Part shown: positions 7,749-17,958 of the stretch, in pieces
How positions within the stretch are numbered: the stretch's first letter is position 1
Layout: every line of letters begins with the position of its first letter
Source: a bacterium
Lineage (GTDB): Bacteria; Latescibacterota; Latescibacteria; Latescibacterales; Latescibacteraceae
Reading direction: 5' to 3'
DNA: 40,126 nucleotides
Assembly: GCA_021372535.1 (NCBI GenBank)
Contig: JAJFUH010000107.1
Span: 69,768-109,893 of the forward strand
Notes under the pieces: generated by a model
What the model saw: the letters and a program-made list of their open reading frames with translations, nothing else
Databases searched by the model: none
What the model was told of the DNA's origin: nothing
Position numbers and translations under genes: made by a program

Positions 7749-9443
7749 TTACCGTGCATCCTTTGCGCATCTGAATCCGATCATCGCCGCCCAGCCGGAG
7801 TACCTCATCGCGCTTCTGTACGTGCTCCCGATGTTCGCCGGCGGGGTCACCCATGACCCTCCGCGCATGAGCTGCCTGCCTTCCGGCATTCCGGCGATTT
7901 TTTTGCCCCAGGGATATTCGGTCCAGTTTCCTTCGAGCACCTCCCATACATTGCCTGCCATGTCATACACTCCCTCGGGAGTTTTCCCCTTTTCGTACGA
8001 GCCGACCGGGGTCGTATGACCGACATGGTGGTCGAAATTCACCCGCTCCGGATTTGGCGGCTCATTCCCCCAGGGATAGAGACGGGCTTCTTTTCCCCGC
8101 GCGGCGATCTCCCATTCGTATTCCGTGGGAAGACGCTTTCCCGCCCATACCGCATACGCCTGCGCCGATTCTGGCCGCATATAGACGACAGGGTAGTATT
8201 CTTTCCCCGGAACGACACTATACTTCCCTTCGCCGTTTTTGACGATGCCGCAGAAGTCGGGATCCGCCATATCCTCCATGTAGTGGGTATCGTTCCCCCC
8301 TACGTTGAGAAACCGGGCATAATCGCCTGTGGTGACTTCGTAACGGTCGATGTAGAAATCTTCCACGGTGACGGTGCCTTTGGGAGAATCTTCGGGGTCG
8401 GTGTTGTCCGGGCCTATCGTATAGGTACCGCCTTTGATTTTGACCATGTCACCGACATTCGGCTTCCGTTTTGACAGGGGTGCTTCGGTGAATGGAAACG
8501 AGTTTTCGAGCTCCGGGTCTTTGGGATCGATGACCGTCCGGTCGGACAGGATAACACGTCCCCATGACTCGGGGACATGCATGTCGTAGGCGAGATTGGG
8601 TGTCCATGTCCAGTCCCAGCACGAGCCCTTGTGATCGAAATCCGTAATAGGCCATACATTGCGCGGCCATTGGTACTGAACACGGCTGAATCCGATTCTC
8701 ATGCATGTACCGTTCCGGCTGAGTTTTCCCCTGCTCATGTTTGTCTCGTCGAGCGATTTCCAGGGGATCGACACCTCGATCGTCCATCCCCGGTCGGTGT
8801 CGAGGGGATAGTTGATGCTCCCGTCCACACGTACCGCAGCGCGCAGTCCCTCGAGGTCCCAGGGCAGGCTGTACGGCCGGTTGTAAAAGTGCTGCGGCCA
8901 GCTCATGGGAAGACCGCCGCGGTGGAATTCCTTATGGAAAAACATGTCCCAGACCGTTCCCAGAATGTTGAATTCAAGCTCGATGTAATTCTGCGCATCG
9001 TCATCACTATCGATGAATATCTCGAAGTCGTTGTCGCCGCATACCACCGTATCGTTCTCCGCAATATGGCCGACAAGGTTCGGTTCTTCCAGTACGGCCG
9101 CAAAGTAAATGCGGTCGTTATCCCAGAGCATTTTCACCCGGGTTGCGAGAAACGGTTTCGTATAACCCCGCGTCGAAAGGATATGATCGAACCTGTTTGT
9201 CCATTCGGCGTTTGCCCAGCTCGTTTCATCCAGTGAGCCGTCGACGACAACAGGCCCGACCGCCCGGTAAATGACATACTGCCGCGGTTTGTGACGTTCC
9301 GGGATATAGGGCGCGGCGCTCGATGGGTATTTATAGTGAGGATCACGGTCGAAGTTGGCAGAATCCGCCGGATGAATGATGGTAATCATGAAAAATGAAA
9401 AAACAAGCGGAACCAGCGCTGAGACATGAAGACGATTATACAT
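7749..9443 (-). CDS. Secreted CBM9-like domain fused to formylglycine-generating-enzyme-like domain
   Basis: The 564-aa product begins with a signal peptide (about residues 1-29). Residues 60-300 look like a CBM9/DOMON-type beta-sandwich: VVVDGSLDETSWANAEW, VKMLWDNDRIYFAAVLEE, DNDFEIFIDSDDD and RGWTIEVSIPWKSL. Residues 334-562 form an FGE-sulfatase/SUMF1-like domain: KIKGGTYTIGP, YEVTTGDYARFLN, GKRLPTEYEWEIAARG, LYPWGN, VYDMAGNVWE, RGGSW and a terminal GFRC. The cysteine pair used by true FGE enzymes between RGGSW and GFRC is absent here (the stretch contains S, T, Y and R but no Cys), so sulfatase activation is unlikely. Such domains often bind ligands or act in other reactions. GGGAGA precedes the ATG. 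It may be co-transcribed with the SulP gene 122 bp upstream. Confidence 0.87.
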   Translation of the reverse strand: MYNRLHVSALVPLVFSFFMITIIHPADSANFDRDPHYKYPSSAAPYIPERHKPRQYVIYRAVGPVVVDGSLDETSWANAEWTNRFDHILSTRGYTKPFLATRVKMLWDNDRIYFAAVLEEPNLVGHIAENDTVVCGDNDFEIFIDSDDDAQNYIELEFNILGTVWDMFFHKEFHRGGLPMSWPQHFYNRPYSLPWDLEGLRAAVRVDGSINYPLDTDRGWTIEVSIPWKSLDETNMSRGKLSRNGTCMRIGFSRVQYQWPRNVWPITDFDHKGSCWDWTWTPNLAYDMHVPESWGRVILSDRTVIDPKDPELENSFPFTEAPLSKRKPNVGDMVKIKGGTYTIGPDNTDPEDSPKGTVTVEDFYIDRYEVTTGDYARFLNVGGNDTHYMEDMADPDFCGIVKNGEGKYSVVPGKEYYPVVYMRPESAQAYAVWAGKRLPTEYEWEIAARGKEARLYPWGNEPPNPERVNFDHHVGHTTPVGSYEKGKTPEGVYDMAGNVWEVLEGNWTEYPWGKKIAGMPEGRQLMRGGSWVTPPANIGSTYRSAMRYSGWAAMIGFRCAKDAR

Positions 9444-9484
9444 GACGGTCTCCCGGTATAATAAAAACCTGTGTTTGTGCCTGA

Positions 9485-9490
9485 TTATAG
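9485..9490 (-). promoter_or_regulatory. Possible -10 element for the CBM9/FGE-like gene
   Basis: On the minus strand the hexamer is a perfect TATAAT about 40 bp before the ATG at 9443. The matching -35 position (CCGTGG) is poor, so only the -10 is supported. If real, this gene could be transcribed independently of the SulP gene. Confidence 0.28.
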
Positions 9491-9565
9491 TAATTTACCT
9501 TATTTTCCACGGGAACTCTTCTCGTGCATAACATATTGATAATTCGAAATATTTTCTGTTTATGC

Positions 9566-11797
9566 TCACCGCTCTTCGAGTACCTGTAATTCGGTATCGG
9601 CCTGGCGGAGACGTTCGCCGATAGCAAGGGCAAGGCGGGCAAAGACCCGTACGCCCAAAGCTGCATCAGCCAGCGACTGTTCGTTGAACAGGGAGCGTGA
9701 GAGCACATAGAGATCGGTCGGAGTTTTTGCCTCGGCATCGGCTGAGCGGTGACCACGATCGAGAAAAGTGATTTCACCGAAAAAATCACCTCTGCCAAAA
9801 GTGGCGAGGTGATGGTATTTCCCCCCCTCGAGGGGCAGCAGAATCCGGACACTGCCGCGGCGGATAAAGTAAATCTCGTCTCCCTGGTCGCCGTGAGAGA
9901 AAATTCTCTGCCCCTGCGGGACAAAGAGTTCGTGCATGCAGGCGGCAAGCCCATCGAGCGTTCTGTCGTCTAACTCACGGAAAAGGTTGATGTCCCTGAC
10001 CTCAAGCAGTTGTTCCTCGTCCTTTGTCTTGACCCCCGCAGCTTCCAGAATCTGTTCCTCCATCCATTCAAGCGCGCCGTCGAGAGTATCGGAAATCATG
10101 ATACCGCCGCCTTTTCTGATGACGCCGAGCTCGGCCAGATAATGCTCGAAATCACGCTGATCGAGGAGGGCTGACGGCATACCGCTGAACAGAAGCTGCC
10201 CGTCGCGTTCCGAAAGCCGTACCTGCATCTGCTCGAAGAGGTGCGCTGCCGTGTAATCCATGGACTGAACACGGCGCATGTCGAGAAGGACAAAGCGCTT
10301 TGTCCTGAGGTCGGGTTCGAGCTGGGAATAGAGCTGGTCGGTGGTGCCGAAGAACAGATTGCCCTGGAGTTCGCAGAAAACCCCCTGATCGCCGTGCTGG
10401 ACGAGGACAGCACGTTCCGCGGCAAGACGACGGGTTTTCGAGGACATCTGGTTGAGGTATCTCTTACGGCGAATGACCGTTCCCCGTATCTGGTCACGGA
10501 TGAACAACAGGATCGCGAGAGCCACACCCACTCCGGAAGCGGCGATCAGATCGACTGTGACAGCGACAAGGATAACCCCGAGAATGATAGCGAAATCAAG
10601 CCGCCCGGCCGGGTAACGCAGCAGCCGGAACATGCTCCTGTCGAACATTCGCCATGCGATAATGAGCAGAATACCCGCCAGCGCGCCGATCGGTACCCAT
10701 GCGATCAGCCGGCTCAAAAGAAAGAGGGTCATGAGGACAAATACGCCCTCGATGACACCGGAGCGGGGAGTTCGTCCCCCGCTGGTCACGTTGACAAGCG
10801 TTGGCCCCATCGTTCCGGAGCCCGGCATGCCGCCGGCCAGGGATGATACAAGGTTCCCGATTCCCTGGCCCATGAGTTCCCTGTCCGAGTTGTGACGGCT
10901 TCGGGTCTGAAAATCGAGTACCACGCATGTCTTCAGGGTATCGATGGACAACAGCACTGAAAGGGTGAGCGCGGAAATGAATATGAGCCGGATGGATGCA
11001 AGGTGGACGGAAAACAGAGAGGTTACCTGTCCGGAAACAACGTTAAGAAGATTGCCGGAGGTCTGGATCGGCCCGATTATGAGGGGATTATCCTTGATAT
11101 CGAGCATACCCGAAGAAAGCGCGGCGAGAGCGAAATAGGCGACCATACCCCCCAGGAGGCCAAGGATTGTGGCAGGAACCTTTTTTGAAAGACGGGGGGC
11201 AATCACCATGACGGCCATGGTGAAAAGCCCGACAGCGAGACTCTGCCATGTCCAGAGTCCCGGCAAGAACAAACCGTGGAGAAGCGATGTTCCTTTTGGC
11301 AGGCCGAACAGTTTGGGAAGCTGGCCGAGGGCGATGAGGACTCCCACTCCGGAGAGATAGCCGCTGACTACCGGGTAGGGAATGAATTTTATCAGCCTGC
11401 CCCCGCCTATGACTCCGTAGAGAATCTGAAATCCGGCTGATATCACAGCGGTCAGCACCAGGAGCGAGGGAATGCTTGCCGGATCGAGCCCGTTTCCGGA
11501 TGTTTTGGAAAAAAGTTCCAGAGCCAGCGCGGAAAGGACAGCGGCCGCCGGTGCGCAGGGAGCGGATATAAGTCCCCCCGTCCGTCCGACCAGAGGCGCG
11601 ACAATACCGAGCACCGCCGCGCCGAGAATCCCGACAAGGGCGCCCTGTCCCGCATACTCCGGCCCGAGCACCGTATAGACGAGGACTCCGAAGGCGATGG
11701 AGGAGGGCAGCGCAACGAGCATTGCCGAAAGTCCGCCCCACAGATCATCGATCCACGAATGTGTTTCCTGCATGCCTTTACCGGTTTGAGCAGTCAT
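9566..11797 (-). CDS. SulP-family anion transporter with STAS and cyclic-nucleotide-binding domains
   Basis: The 743-aa protein has a SulP membrane domain (about 15-435), with ALPSSIAFGVLVYTVLGPEYA at the start, SGYLSGVGVLIALGQ in the middle and MPGSGTMGPTLVNVTSGG in the later half. A STAS domain follows (about 468-580; FVLLDMRRVQSMDYTAAHLFE), then a cyclic-nucleotide-binding domain (about 603-720) with the phosphate-binding cassette FGEITFLDRGHRSA, including the Arg. SulP proteins move sulfate, bicarbonate or related anions across the inner membrane. The CNB domain implies gating by cAMP or another small ligand. A GAGGTG site lies 5 bp before the ATG. The transported ion is unknown. The FGE-like gene downstream hints at a sulfate link, but this is only inference. 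Confidence 0.93.
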   Translation of the reverse strand: MTAQTGKGMQETHSWIDDLWGGLSAMLVALPSSIAFGVLVYTVLGPEYAGQGALVGILGAAVLGIVAPLVGRTGGLISAPCAPAAAVLSALALELFSKTSGNGLDPASIPSLLVLTAVISAGFQILYGVIGGGRLIKFIPYPVVSGYLSGVGVLIALGQLPKLFGLPKGTSLLHGLFLPGLWTWQSLAVGLFTMAVMVIAPRLSKKVPATILGLLGGMVAYFALAALSSGMLDIKDNPLIIGPIQTSGNLLNVVSGQVTSLFSVHLASIRLIFISALTLSVLLSIDTLKTCVVLDFQTRSRHNSDRELMGQGIGNLVSSLAGGMPGSGTMGPTLVNVTSGGRTPRSGVIEGVFVLMTLFLLSRLIAWVPIGALAGILLIIAWRMFDRSMFRLLRYPAGRLDFAIILGVILVAVTVDLIAASGVGVALAILLFIRDQIRGTVIRRKRYLNQMSSKTRRLAAERAVLVQHGDQGVFCELQGNLFFGTTDQLYSQLEPDLRTKRFVLLDMRRVQSMDYTAAHLFEQMQVRLSERDGQLLFSGMPSALLDQRDFEHYLAELGVIRKGGGIMISDTLDGALEWMEEQILEAAGVKTKDEEQLLEVRDINLFRELDDRTLDGLAACMHELFVPQGQRIFSHGDQGDEIYFIRRGSVRILLPLEGGKYHHLATFGRGDFFGEITFLDRGHRSADAEAKTPTDLYVLSRSLFNEQSLADAALGVRVFARLALAIGERLRQADTELQVLEER

Positions 11798-12260
11798 GAT
11801 ATCACCTCACGATGTCCCGGAAACAGTATGGAAACACCCATGATGGGCAAGAATATTTATGTTGATCTCTGTAAATATTCAGGAGCACTGTGGTTAAAAA
11901 ATTTCTGCGGCACACCCTATAAACTATAATGAAATGTTGCAAATGACAAGCATGATAATTGTATATGCTTCAGAGTGAAAATAATAAAACCCCCCCTGTT
12001 TGAATTATAATCTGAAAAATTTACGGGATTCAATAGACTGATGATTTATGCTGACAGAGTTTATTTACTCGATAATTCTTGAAAAATCCTTGGAATTTCG
12101 AAAAGTGTGATTATTCCCGTATAAGAAAAAATCCGGTTGTAATTCATGAAATTTTCATTTTATTAGTATTCAAAGCAATAAAATTATGTAATAATGTAAT
12201 TATAGTCATTGTATATGCACTGTATACTGCTTCCGTACCTGTAAACAAGGATTCCATTGT
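11798..12260. other. AT-rich divergent intergenic region
   Basis: This 463-bp spacer separates the divergent SulP and deacetylase genes. I see no credible gene. Promoters for both must lie here. A TATACT at 12223-12228 (plus) is a possible -10 for the deacetylase but has a weak -35 match (TTATAG). An 11-bp word ATTGTATATGC occurs twice (near 11958 and 12208). The stretch near 12030-12055 (ATTCAATAGACT and following) resembles a module of the dispersed repeat seen at 27931-27962. Confidence 0.5.
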
Positions 12261-13190
12261 ATGATCATGCTCTCGCGCAGAAAAGCTCTCATGGCGGCCA
12301 TGGCATGGGGAACCTGTTCAGTTGTGGGTTCGGCCGCTGCCCAGACAGCGGGTAGCGGCAAAAAGGAAACGAGCTATATCGCTGCCTACGACACCGAATC
12401 GCCGTCATGTCTTGAGGCCTGCAAAGCCATCGTCGCCGTACACAGGAAGTTACACATCCCGGCGACATTTTTCATTGTGGGAAAAACGCTCGAAGCCAAT
12501 TCCGCCGACTATCGTCAACTTCTAAATGATCCCCTTTTCGAGGTAGCATCGCATACCTATTCACACCGGATGCTGCGGGATAATCCCTTCTGCGGGTCAG
12601 AGATTCCCCTCAATGAAAAACGTACGGAGATTTTCAAGGGCAAGGAGGTAGTCGAACGGGTGTTCGGGAAACCCTGTACCGGACTTCGTCCGGGATGCGG
12701 ATTCGTCGACGGTTTCAGGGGAGCGAACGATGTGCTCGGTCTTGTACGCGAAGCGGGTTTCAAATATACGAGCAGCCTGCTCTGGGGGCCCGACTACTCG
12801 ATGCCTGCACTGATAACAGAACCGTTCACATACGCCCCGGATGGATACGCTGACCTGTGGGAACTGCCCGGTCATGGCTGGCACGAGAATCTGCTGAAAA
12901 ACAACAACAAGTTCGGTCCGAGCCGCATGACACTCTGGCCGTCCGCGATGCCTGAAGCCATCCCGCCGGGATTCGTGACCACACCGCAGGAGGAATTCGC
13001 GGTCAACAGGATTTTTATAGAAAAGGCCGCTTCCACGGGGGCGACATATCTCTCGTTCATCTGGCATCCCTGGTCGCTGTTCTCGTTCGATCCCGGTATG
13101 AAAATGCTCGAGCTGACATTTTCCCATGTCCGCAAGCTCGGATTGAAGCCGTGCACATATTCGGATATGTATGCCCGGTTATCGGGGTAA
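12261..13190 (+). CDS. Exported polysaccharide deacetylase (NodB/CE4 fold)
   Basis: The 309-aa protein has an N-terminal export signal with a twin arginine (LSRRKALMAAM, ending near AAAQT); Tat or Sec use is uncertain because the residue after RRK is Ala. NodB motifs follow: AAYDTES with Asp44 at motif 1, HIPATFFIVG, EVASHTYSH with the metal His98 and His102, LRPGCGF at motif 3 and YLSFIWHPW near the end. The first motif is YDTE where classical enzymes have TFDD, so one conserved Asp is replaced. Expected role: metal-dependent removal of acetyl groups from glycans outside the cytoplasm. AAGG lies 10 bp before the chosen ATG; a second ATG at 12267 is equally possible. Confidence 0.87.
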   Translation: MIMLSRRKALMAAMAWGTCSVVGSAAAQTAGSGKKETSYIAAYDTESPSCLEACKAIVAVHRKLHIPATFFIVGKTLEANSADYRQLLNDPLFEVASHTYSHRMLRDNPFCGSEIPLNEKRTEIFKGKEVVERVFGKPCTGLRPGCGFVDGFRGANDVLGLVREAGFKYTSSLLWGPDYSMPALITEPFTYAPDGYADLWELPGHGWHENLLKNNNKFGPSRMTLWPSAMPEAIPPGFVTTPQEEFAVNRIFIEKAASTGATYLSFIWHPWSLFSFDPGMKMLELTFSHVRKLGLKPCTYSDMYARLSG

Positions 13191-13349
13191 GCATGTCCGT
13201 TCCACGGTTACCTGCCGGTGAATAATGTGCCGGACACAGCAAGTTGTCATAACGGTAAGGATTATATTCCGGAGAACCATCCGGTCGAACAGACCATACG
13301 CAGTGTTGGGCAGATGATTATCGCATAAACCGTTCATCCTGAGGTGCAT

Positions 13350-16300
13350 ATGAGGACTGTGATATACCATTTCTGTTTCTTCTGTGTCGTTATGCTTTTT
13401 GCAGCCGCATTTCCCTGCAATGCGCAGGAAACTTACAACACATGGGATTTGACATCGTTCGGCGAGATGGCATCATGGCCGTCATCGGGCGATGTTCTCG
13501 GGGCGCCGGTTACAAACGCGAAACTCATCGAGGTTCCCCGGACTGCTGACAACGAGTGGAACATCGGAGCCTGGTGGCAGGAGGAGCGCGATGTTGTACG
13601 GATCGAGGTTACACACAGCGGCGCGGTAAACGAATCCCTCGCGAAAGCTGTCTCCGTCGAGTACTGGAACAGAACATGGCCCGGAGAACCGCCCCGCCTG
13701 CATACCATCGAAGACCGGGCGGACGATCCCTGGCAGGGCGAATGGACGAAAGCTGCTGTGAACTCTTCGATCAACGGGCGAACCATCGCATTCACCTTCA
13801 AACCCCTGACGACAGAGGAAAACGGGCGCGCCGGCAATCTTCCCGAAGCCGTCGTTTACCGCCGGACAATGAAAATCCGTCTTGTGTACACCATCAAACC
13901 TTCCGCCGTAACCGCATTCCATGTGTATTCCCCGACGAAGGAGAAAAAGGTATCATGCTCCATCGAGTTTCTCGGTGATACGACCGTGAACTCGCCGGTT
14001 GAGGGCTCCCTGGAGATTTTCAACGGCCGCATCGGAAAGGTTTCGGGATGGGGGCTCACCCGGGGCGATACGGTTGACCGCCCATCGGGGTGGAAACTGC
14101 GTCCCGAGGGCAAACCGAAAGGTATCCGGGCCGATATCATCACCGCATCACCCGATCTGCCGGGATCGAACGACCTGACCATTATGACTGTCAGGAGCTC
14201 GCGGGGGACATTCTCATTTCTTGTGGACGATCTCGATAAAGGCCCCATATATATACCGTTGTACGCCGTGTTCATAAAAAAGGCGGATGATGCGACTACT
14301 TTCGCCGGTTTTGGGGCTGTTCAGGGCCGCACTATACGCGATCAGCTCAGGGTCGAGCCCGAGCAGACTTACGACCGTGCGGTGGCCGAAATCCCTGTGC
14401 TTTCCGTATCCCTGCGCGAGGACGGCAGACGGCTGTATCTGCCTCTGGCGGCGGATGCGAGCTGGCAAAAGTTCGCATTCGAATGGGGCGGCGGTTTCTT
14501 CATGAGTAAACGGCAGACGAAGGCGAAAGGCGCCGAGCTTGCGCGCTTATCCTGGGACAGCGATGTGCTTCACTGGTATATCGGAACCGGAGAAAATCCC
14601 GTGTATATCCGTGATGATGACAAGTCCCGAATGTCCATTCTTGACGATTATCTCCCGGTGCCGGAAGTGATCTGGAGCCATGAGGGGCTGAATTTCCGCG
14701 AGGAAGCCTTCGTGACCCTGCTCGAAGGGCCGTTGTCGCCATATGACGCGGGACGAAGCGAACAGACGCCTGCCATTCTCATGATTGCCCTTTCTATCGA
14801 AAATCCAAAGGATACAGACGCGATAGCCCATGTCTGGCTCAAAGCCGATTCGCTTGCAAGCCCGGTAGTTCGGAACGGTTTCATCTGCGATTCCAGAAAC
14901 GGCGAAATCTTTCTCAGGGCCGGAGTAAAACTTCCTTCCGGCAATATCCTGCCCGACCAGACTGTAAGGGACAATGCCGTTCATCAGCCCGTTGAAATCC
15001 CTGCTCATCAGGCAGTGACCGTATACATTTCTGCGCCGTTTGCGGGCGATCTCACCATCCGTGACATCCCCCGTATCGCCGCACTCGATTACGGGGCCGA
15101 GCGTTTGCGGGTGACCGAATACTGGCGGACTGTGGTCAATGCCGGAACCGCTTATAATGTCCCCGAGCGGAAATTCAACGAAATGGCCCAGTCGGTTATC
15201 CCCCATATCAGGATAAGCACCTCGAAAGACCCGAAAAGCGGCCTCTTCATGGTTCCGGCGGCGAGCATGTCCTATGGCGTGTATTCGAACGAGTCTTCCT
15301 TCCAGACCCTTTTTCTCGACCGGATCGGCGACAGCGGAACGGCTGCCTCGTATCTGGAAACGTTCCTGAAGCTCCAGGGCACCGACCCTATGCCGGGGAC
15401 GTTCACAGGCGACCAGAGCGCTGTGTTCCACGGCGGCAGGGTCGATGAGACATACAATTATACCTCCGGCAGGTATAACCTCGACCACGGCACTGTCCTG
15501 TGGGCTATGGCTCAGCATTACCTTTTATCCCGTGACAGGGCATGGCTCGACCATGCGGCGCCCAATATGCTCAGGGCAGCCGACTGGATCATCGAACAGC
15601 GTAACCTGACAAAACTTCTCGATGGTCAGGGGAGACCGGTGCGTCACTACGGGCTTCTCCCGGCGGGAAGGCTTGAGGATAACGATGAATGGGGATTCTG
15701 GTTCGCGGTGAACGCCTATGCCTGGCTGGGCCTGCAGAGTACCGCCGATGTCTTCGGACAGACGGGCATTCCCGGAGCCGACCGCCTTGAAAAGGAGGCC
15801 GCCGACTATCTGAAGGATATCCGCACCGCAGTAAAGCGATCAAGCGAACTCGCCCCCGTGGCGCGCCTCCGAAACAATACTTATGTTCCGTTCGTGCCGT
15901 CCCATGTCTATCAGCGATTCCGGTATTTCGGTCCCATGCGGTCGAAATATTATGAACGGTACCGGCAGAACACCCTCCTGACATTCCGTCTTTCGGCGAC
16001 ACGGGAAGCCCTCTATGGCCCCATGATTCTCATCACGACCGGAATTCTTGAACCGCGCGATTCCCTGTCCGATGCGATACTCGATGACTGGGAGGACAAT
16101 ATCACGCTTTCAAGCTCGCTGGGACAGCACATCCACGGCGTGGTGGACGACGAGTACTGGTTCAGCCGCGGGGGCATGGTCTTCCAGCCCAATCTGCAGA
16201 ATCCCATCCAGGCGTACCTGCTGCGGAACGAAATCCCGGCGGCGATTCGCAATATCTATAATTCCATGGTCTCCTGTCTCTACCGGGATGTCAATGCCTT

Positions 16301-16733
16301 TACCGAGGAATACCGCCGATGGGGTGTCGGCAGCGGGCCCATGCACAAGATTCCGGATGAGGCCCGGTTCGTGAACCGTGTCTGCGACATGCTGGTCATG
16401 GAATCCGGCAATGAGCTTTGGATTGCGCCCGGCACGCCGAGACGATGGCTCGAACCCGGCAGGCCGATAGAACTGTATTCGGCCCAGACCATATTCGGGG
16501 AAGTCTCCTATGTCATGCAGCATGGTGGTAATCCCGGCACGGTCAGGGCGCATATTGAGCTTAAACCCGTGAAAACGCCGGGGAAAATTGTGCTGTTCGT
16601 CCGCGCGCCCTTCGGAAAACCGATGCGGTCGGTCACGGTGAATGGCAGGCAGTGGGAAGGCTTCGATACGGAGCGTGAAGCGGTCACTCTCGATCCTTCG
16701 GGTGGTGTTTTCGATGTTCTTGTATCGTATTGA
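13350..16733 (+). CDS. Large secreted six-hairpin glycosidase-like protein
   Basis: I take the ATG at 13350 (1127 aa) rather than the in-frame GTG at 13344, because CCTGAGG sits just before it at workable spacing. A Sec signal peptide ends near FPCNAQ. The first half looks like beta-rich domains with no motif I can name. From roughly residue 600 the pattern is that of an (alpha/alpha)6 glycosidase core: [56 protein letters not shown], then a short beta domain after [20 protein letters not shown]. This layout is shared by several GH families with acidic catalytic residues; candidates lie in EDNDEWGFW and VDDEYW, but I cannot assign a family. It heads the sugar-catabolic genes that follow. Confidence 0.75.
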   Translation: MRTVIYHFCFFCVVMLFAAAFPCNAQETYNTWDLTSFGEMASWPSSGDVLGAPVTNAKLIEVPRTADNEWNIGAWWQEERDVVRIEVTHSGAVNESLAKAVSVEYWNRTWPGEPPRLHTIEDRADDPWQGEWTKAAVNSSINGRTIAFTFKPLTTEENGRAGNLPEAVVYRRTMKIRLVYTIKPSAVTAFHVYSPTKEKKVSCSIEFLGDTTVNSPVEGSLEIFNGRIGKVSGWGLTRGDTVDRPSGWKLRPEGKPKGIRADIITASPDLPGSNDLTIMTVRSSRGTFSFLVDDLDKGPIYIPLYAVFIKKADDATTFAGFGAVQGRTIRDQLRVEPEQTYDRAVAEIPVLSVSLREDGRRLYLPLAADASWQKFAFEWGGGFFMSKRQTKAKGAELARLSWDSDVLHWYIGTGENPVYIRDDDKSRMSILDDYLPVPEVIWSHEGLNFREEAFVTLLEGPLSPYDAGRSEQTPAILMIALSIENPKDTDAIAHVWLKADSLASPVVRNGFICDSRNGEIFLRAGVKLPSGNILPDQTVRDNAVHQPVEIPAHQAVTVYISAPFAGDLTIRDIPRIAALDYGAERLRVTEYWRTVVNAGTAYNVPERKFNEMAQSVIPHIRISTSKDPKSGLFMVPAASMSYGVYSNESSFQTLFLDRIGDSGTAASYLETFLKLQGTDPMPGTFTGDQSAVFHGGRVDETYNYTSGRYNLDHGTVLWAMAQHYLLSRDRAWLDHAAPNMLRAADWIIEQRNLTKLLDGQGRPVRHYGLLPAGRLEDNDEWGFWFAVNAYAWLGLQSTADVFGQTGIPGADRLEKEAADYLKDIRTAVKRSSELAPVARLRNNTYVPFVPSHVYQRFRYFGPMRSKYYERYRQNTLLTFRLSATREALYGPMILITTGILEPRDSLSDAILDDWEDNITLSSSLGQHIHGVVDDEYWFSRGGMVFQPNLQNPIQAYLLRNEIPAAIRNIYNSMVSCLYRDVNAFTEEYRRWGVGSGPMHKIPDEARFVNRVCDMLVMESGNELWIAPGTPRRWLEPGRPIELYSAQTIFGEVSYVMQHGGNPGTVRAHIELKPVKTPGKIVLFVRAPFGKPMRSVTVNGRQWEGFDTEREAVTLDPSGGVFDVLVSY

Positions 16734-16741
16734 TGCTCGTT

Positions 16742-16796
16742 CATGGTTTGGTTTATGGTCTATGGTCTATAGTTTATGGTTCATGGTTTGGTTTAT
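16742..16796. repeat. Heptamer tandem repeat bounded by 15-bp direct repeats
   Basis: CATGGTTTGGTTTAT occurs at 16742-16756 and again at 16782-16796. Between and through them runs a period-7 tract, from 16750: GGTTTAT, GGTCTAT, GGTCTAT, AGTTTAT, GGTTCAT. It fills the spacer between the glycosidase-like and enolase-superfamily genes. The downstream frame stays open through it, which is why a longer, unlikely N-terminus can be read. Confidence 0.85.
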
Positions 16797-16840
16797 TTAG
16801 TCGGGTATCGATGATTCATTTTTTCAAGGGAGCGCGCTGC

Positions 16841-17956
16841 ATGAAAATAACCGATGTTGAAACCATACTGCTCAGCCTGCCGGATATCGCCTGGCGCACG
16901 GATGGCAGCCAGGATACGGCAGTTGTGAAGGTCACCACCGACGAAGGAATCGTGGGTATCGGCGAGGTCGATTCCTCGCCGCGGGTGGTCAAGGCGATCA
17001 TAGAGGCGCCGAAATCCCATACGCTCTGCCGCGGTCTCAGGGACATCGTCATCGGCCAGGACCCCTTCAATATCCGGCAGATATGGGATAAAATGTACGA
17101 AGGATCGCTCTATTACGGCCGTCGCGGGGCGGTCATCCATGCAATGAGCGGCATCGACATCGCTCTGTGGGACATTCTGGGGAAAGCAACCGGTAAGCCG
17201 GTTCACACCCTTCTTGGAGGAAACTGCTGTCAGAACATCAGAGCCTATGCGAGCTCGTTGTTCGGCGATACCGTCAGTGAGACCGGCGATATGGCGAGAC
17301 GCTATGCAGACATGGGATTTACAGCCGTGAAGTTTGGCTGGGAACCGCTCGGAAGCGATCCGGACAACGATGTGGCGCTCGTGCGTGAGATTCGCCGTGC
17401 GGTCGGCACCGACAGAGATGTCATCATTGACGCTGGCCTGGTCTGGGATGCCAAAACCGCGATCATGATGGCCCGTCGGTTCGCCGATTATGACATCTAC
17501 TGGCTCGAGGAGCCGCTCCATCCTGATGATCTCGACGGGTACGCACGGTTGACCGGGGCCACCGAAGTCCGGATAGCCGCCGGTGAGGAGGAAAGCGAAC
17601 GCCACTCCTTTATCGAGCTCATGGATCGCGGGGGTATCGATGTGGTTCAGGTGGATGTGACCCGCTGCGGCGGATTGACCGAGGCTCTCCGCATTGCCGG
17701 TCTTGCACGGGACCGTCGTCGTCCGGTCGTGAACCATTCGTTCAAGACAGGCATCAATATTGCCGCTTCGCTCCATTTTCTTGCAGCGATTCCGAATTCC
17801 TTCATTTTCGAATACTGCGTGAGCCAGTCGCCTCTCAGGCACACGCTCACAAAACAGCGTTTCGAAGTCGTCGACGGCCGTGTATCGGTTCCCCAGGAAC
17901 CGGGGCTCGGTATCGAGCTCGATGAAACCGTCATCGCTCAGTACAGGGTTGCCTGA
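16841..17956 (+). CDS. Enolase-superfamily enzyme, likely sugar-acid dehydratase
   Basis: The start at 16841 is chosen because AAGGGAG (16826-16832) sits 8 bp upstream and the protein then begins [13 protein letters not shown], as in the mandelate racemase/muconate lactonizing family (371 aa). Metal ligands are visible: Asp197 (IIDAG), Glu223 or 224 (WLEEP) and Glu249 or 250 (AGEE). Lys164 in VKFGW lies on the catalytic second strand; the usual second Lys of a KxK pair is replaced by Gly166. Asp272 (VDVTRCGG) and His299 (NHSF) form the expected Asp-His dyad. This fits acid-sugar dehydratases that make 2-keto-3-deoxy acids. The substrate is unknown. The alcohol dehydrogenase starts 3 bp after its stop. 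Confidence 0.9.
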   Translation: MKITDVETILLSLPDIAWRTDGSQDTAVVKVTTDEGIVGIGEVDSSPRVVKAIIEAPKSHTLCRGLRDIVIGQDPFNIRQIWDKMYEGSLYYGRRGAVIHAMSGIDIALWDILGKATGKPVHTLLGGNCCQNIRAYASSLFGDTVSETGDMARRYADMGFTAVKFGWEPLGSDPDNDVALVREIRRAVGTDRDVIIDAGLVWDAKTAIMMARRFADYDIYWLEEPLHPDDLDGYARLTGATEVRIAAGEEESERHSFIELMDRGGIDVVQVDVTRCGGLTEALRIAGLARDRRRPVVNHSFKTGINIAASLHFLAAIPNSFIFEYCVSQSPLRHTLTKQRFEVVDGRVSVPQEPGLGIELDETVIAQYRVA

Positions 17957-17958
17957 TC

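Noticed and set aside
7749-8440. Active formylglycine-generating enzyme
   Set aside because: The domain fold is recognisable, but the catalytic cysteine pair is missing.
14547-15518. 323-codon frame on the minus strand
   Set aside because: Antisense to the glycosidase-like gene, with no recognisable domain; it is an effect of the coding bias.
16742-16796. Short repeats that might be a CRISPR array
   Set aside because: The period is 7 bp with no unique spacers, and no cas gene is present; it is a simple tandem repeat.
16793-17842. 349-codon frame on the minus strand
   Set aside because: Antisense to the enolase-superfamily gene, whose metal and catalytic residues are all present on the plus strand.
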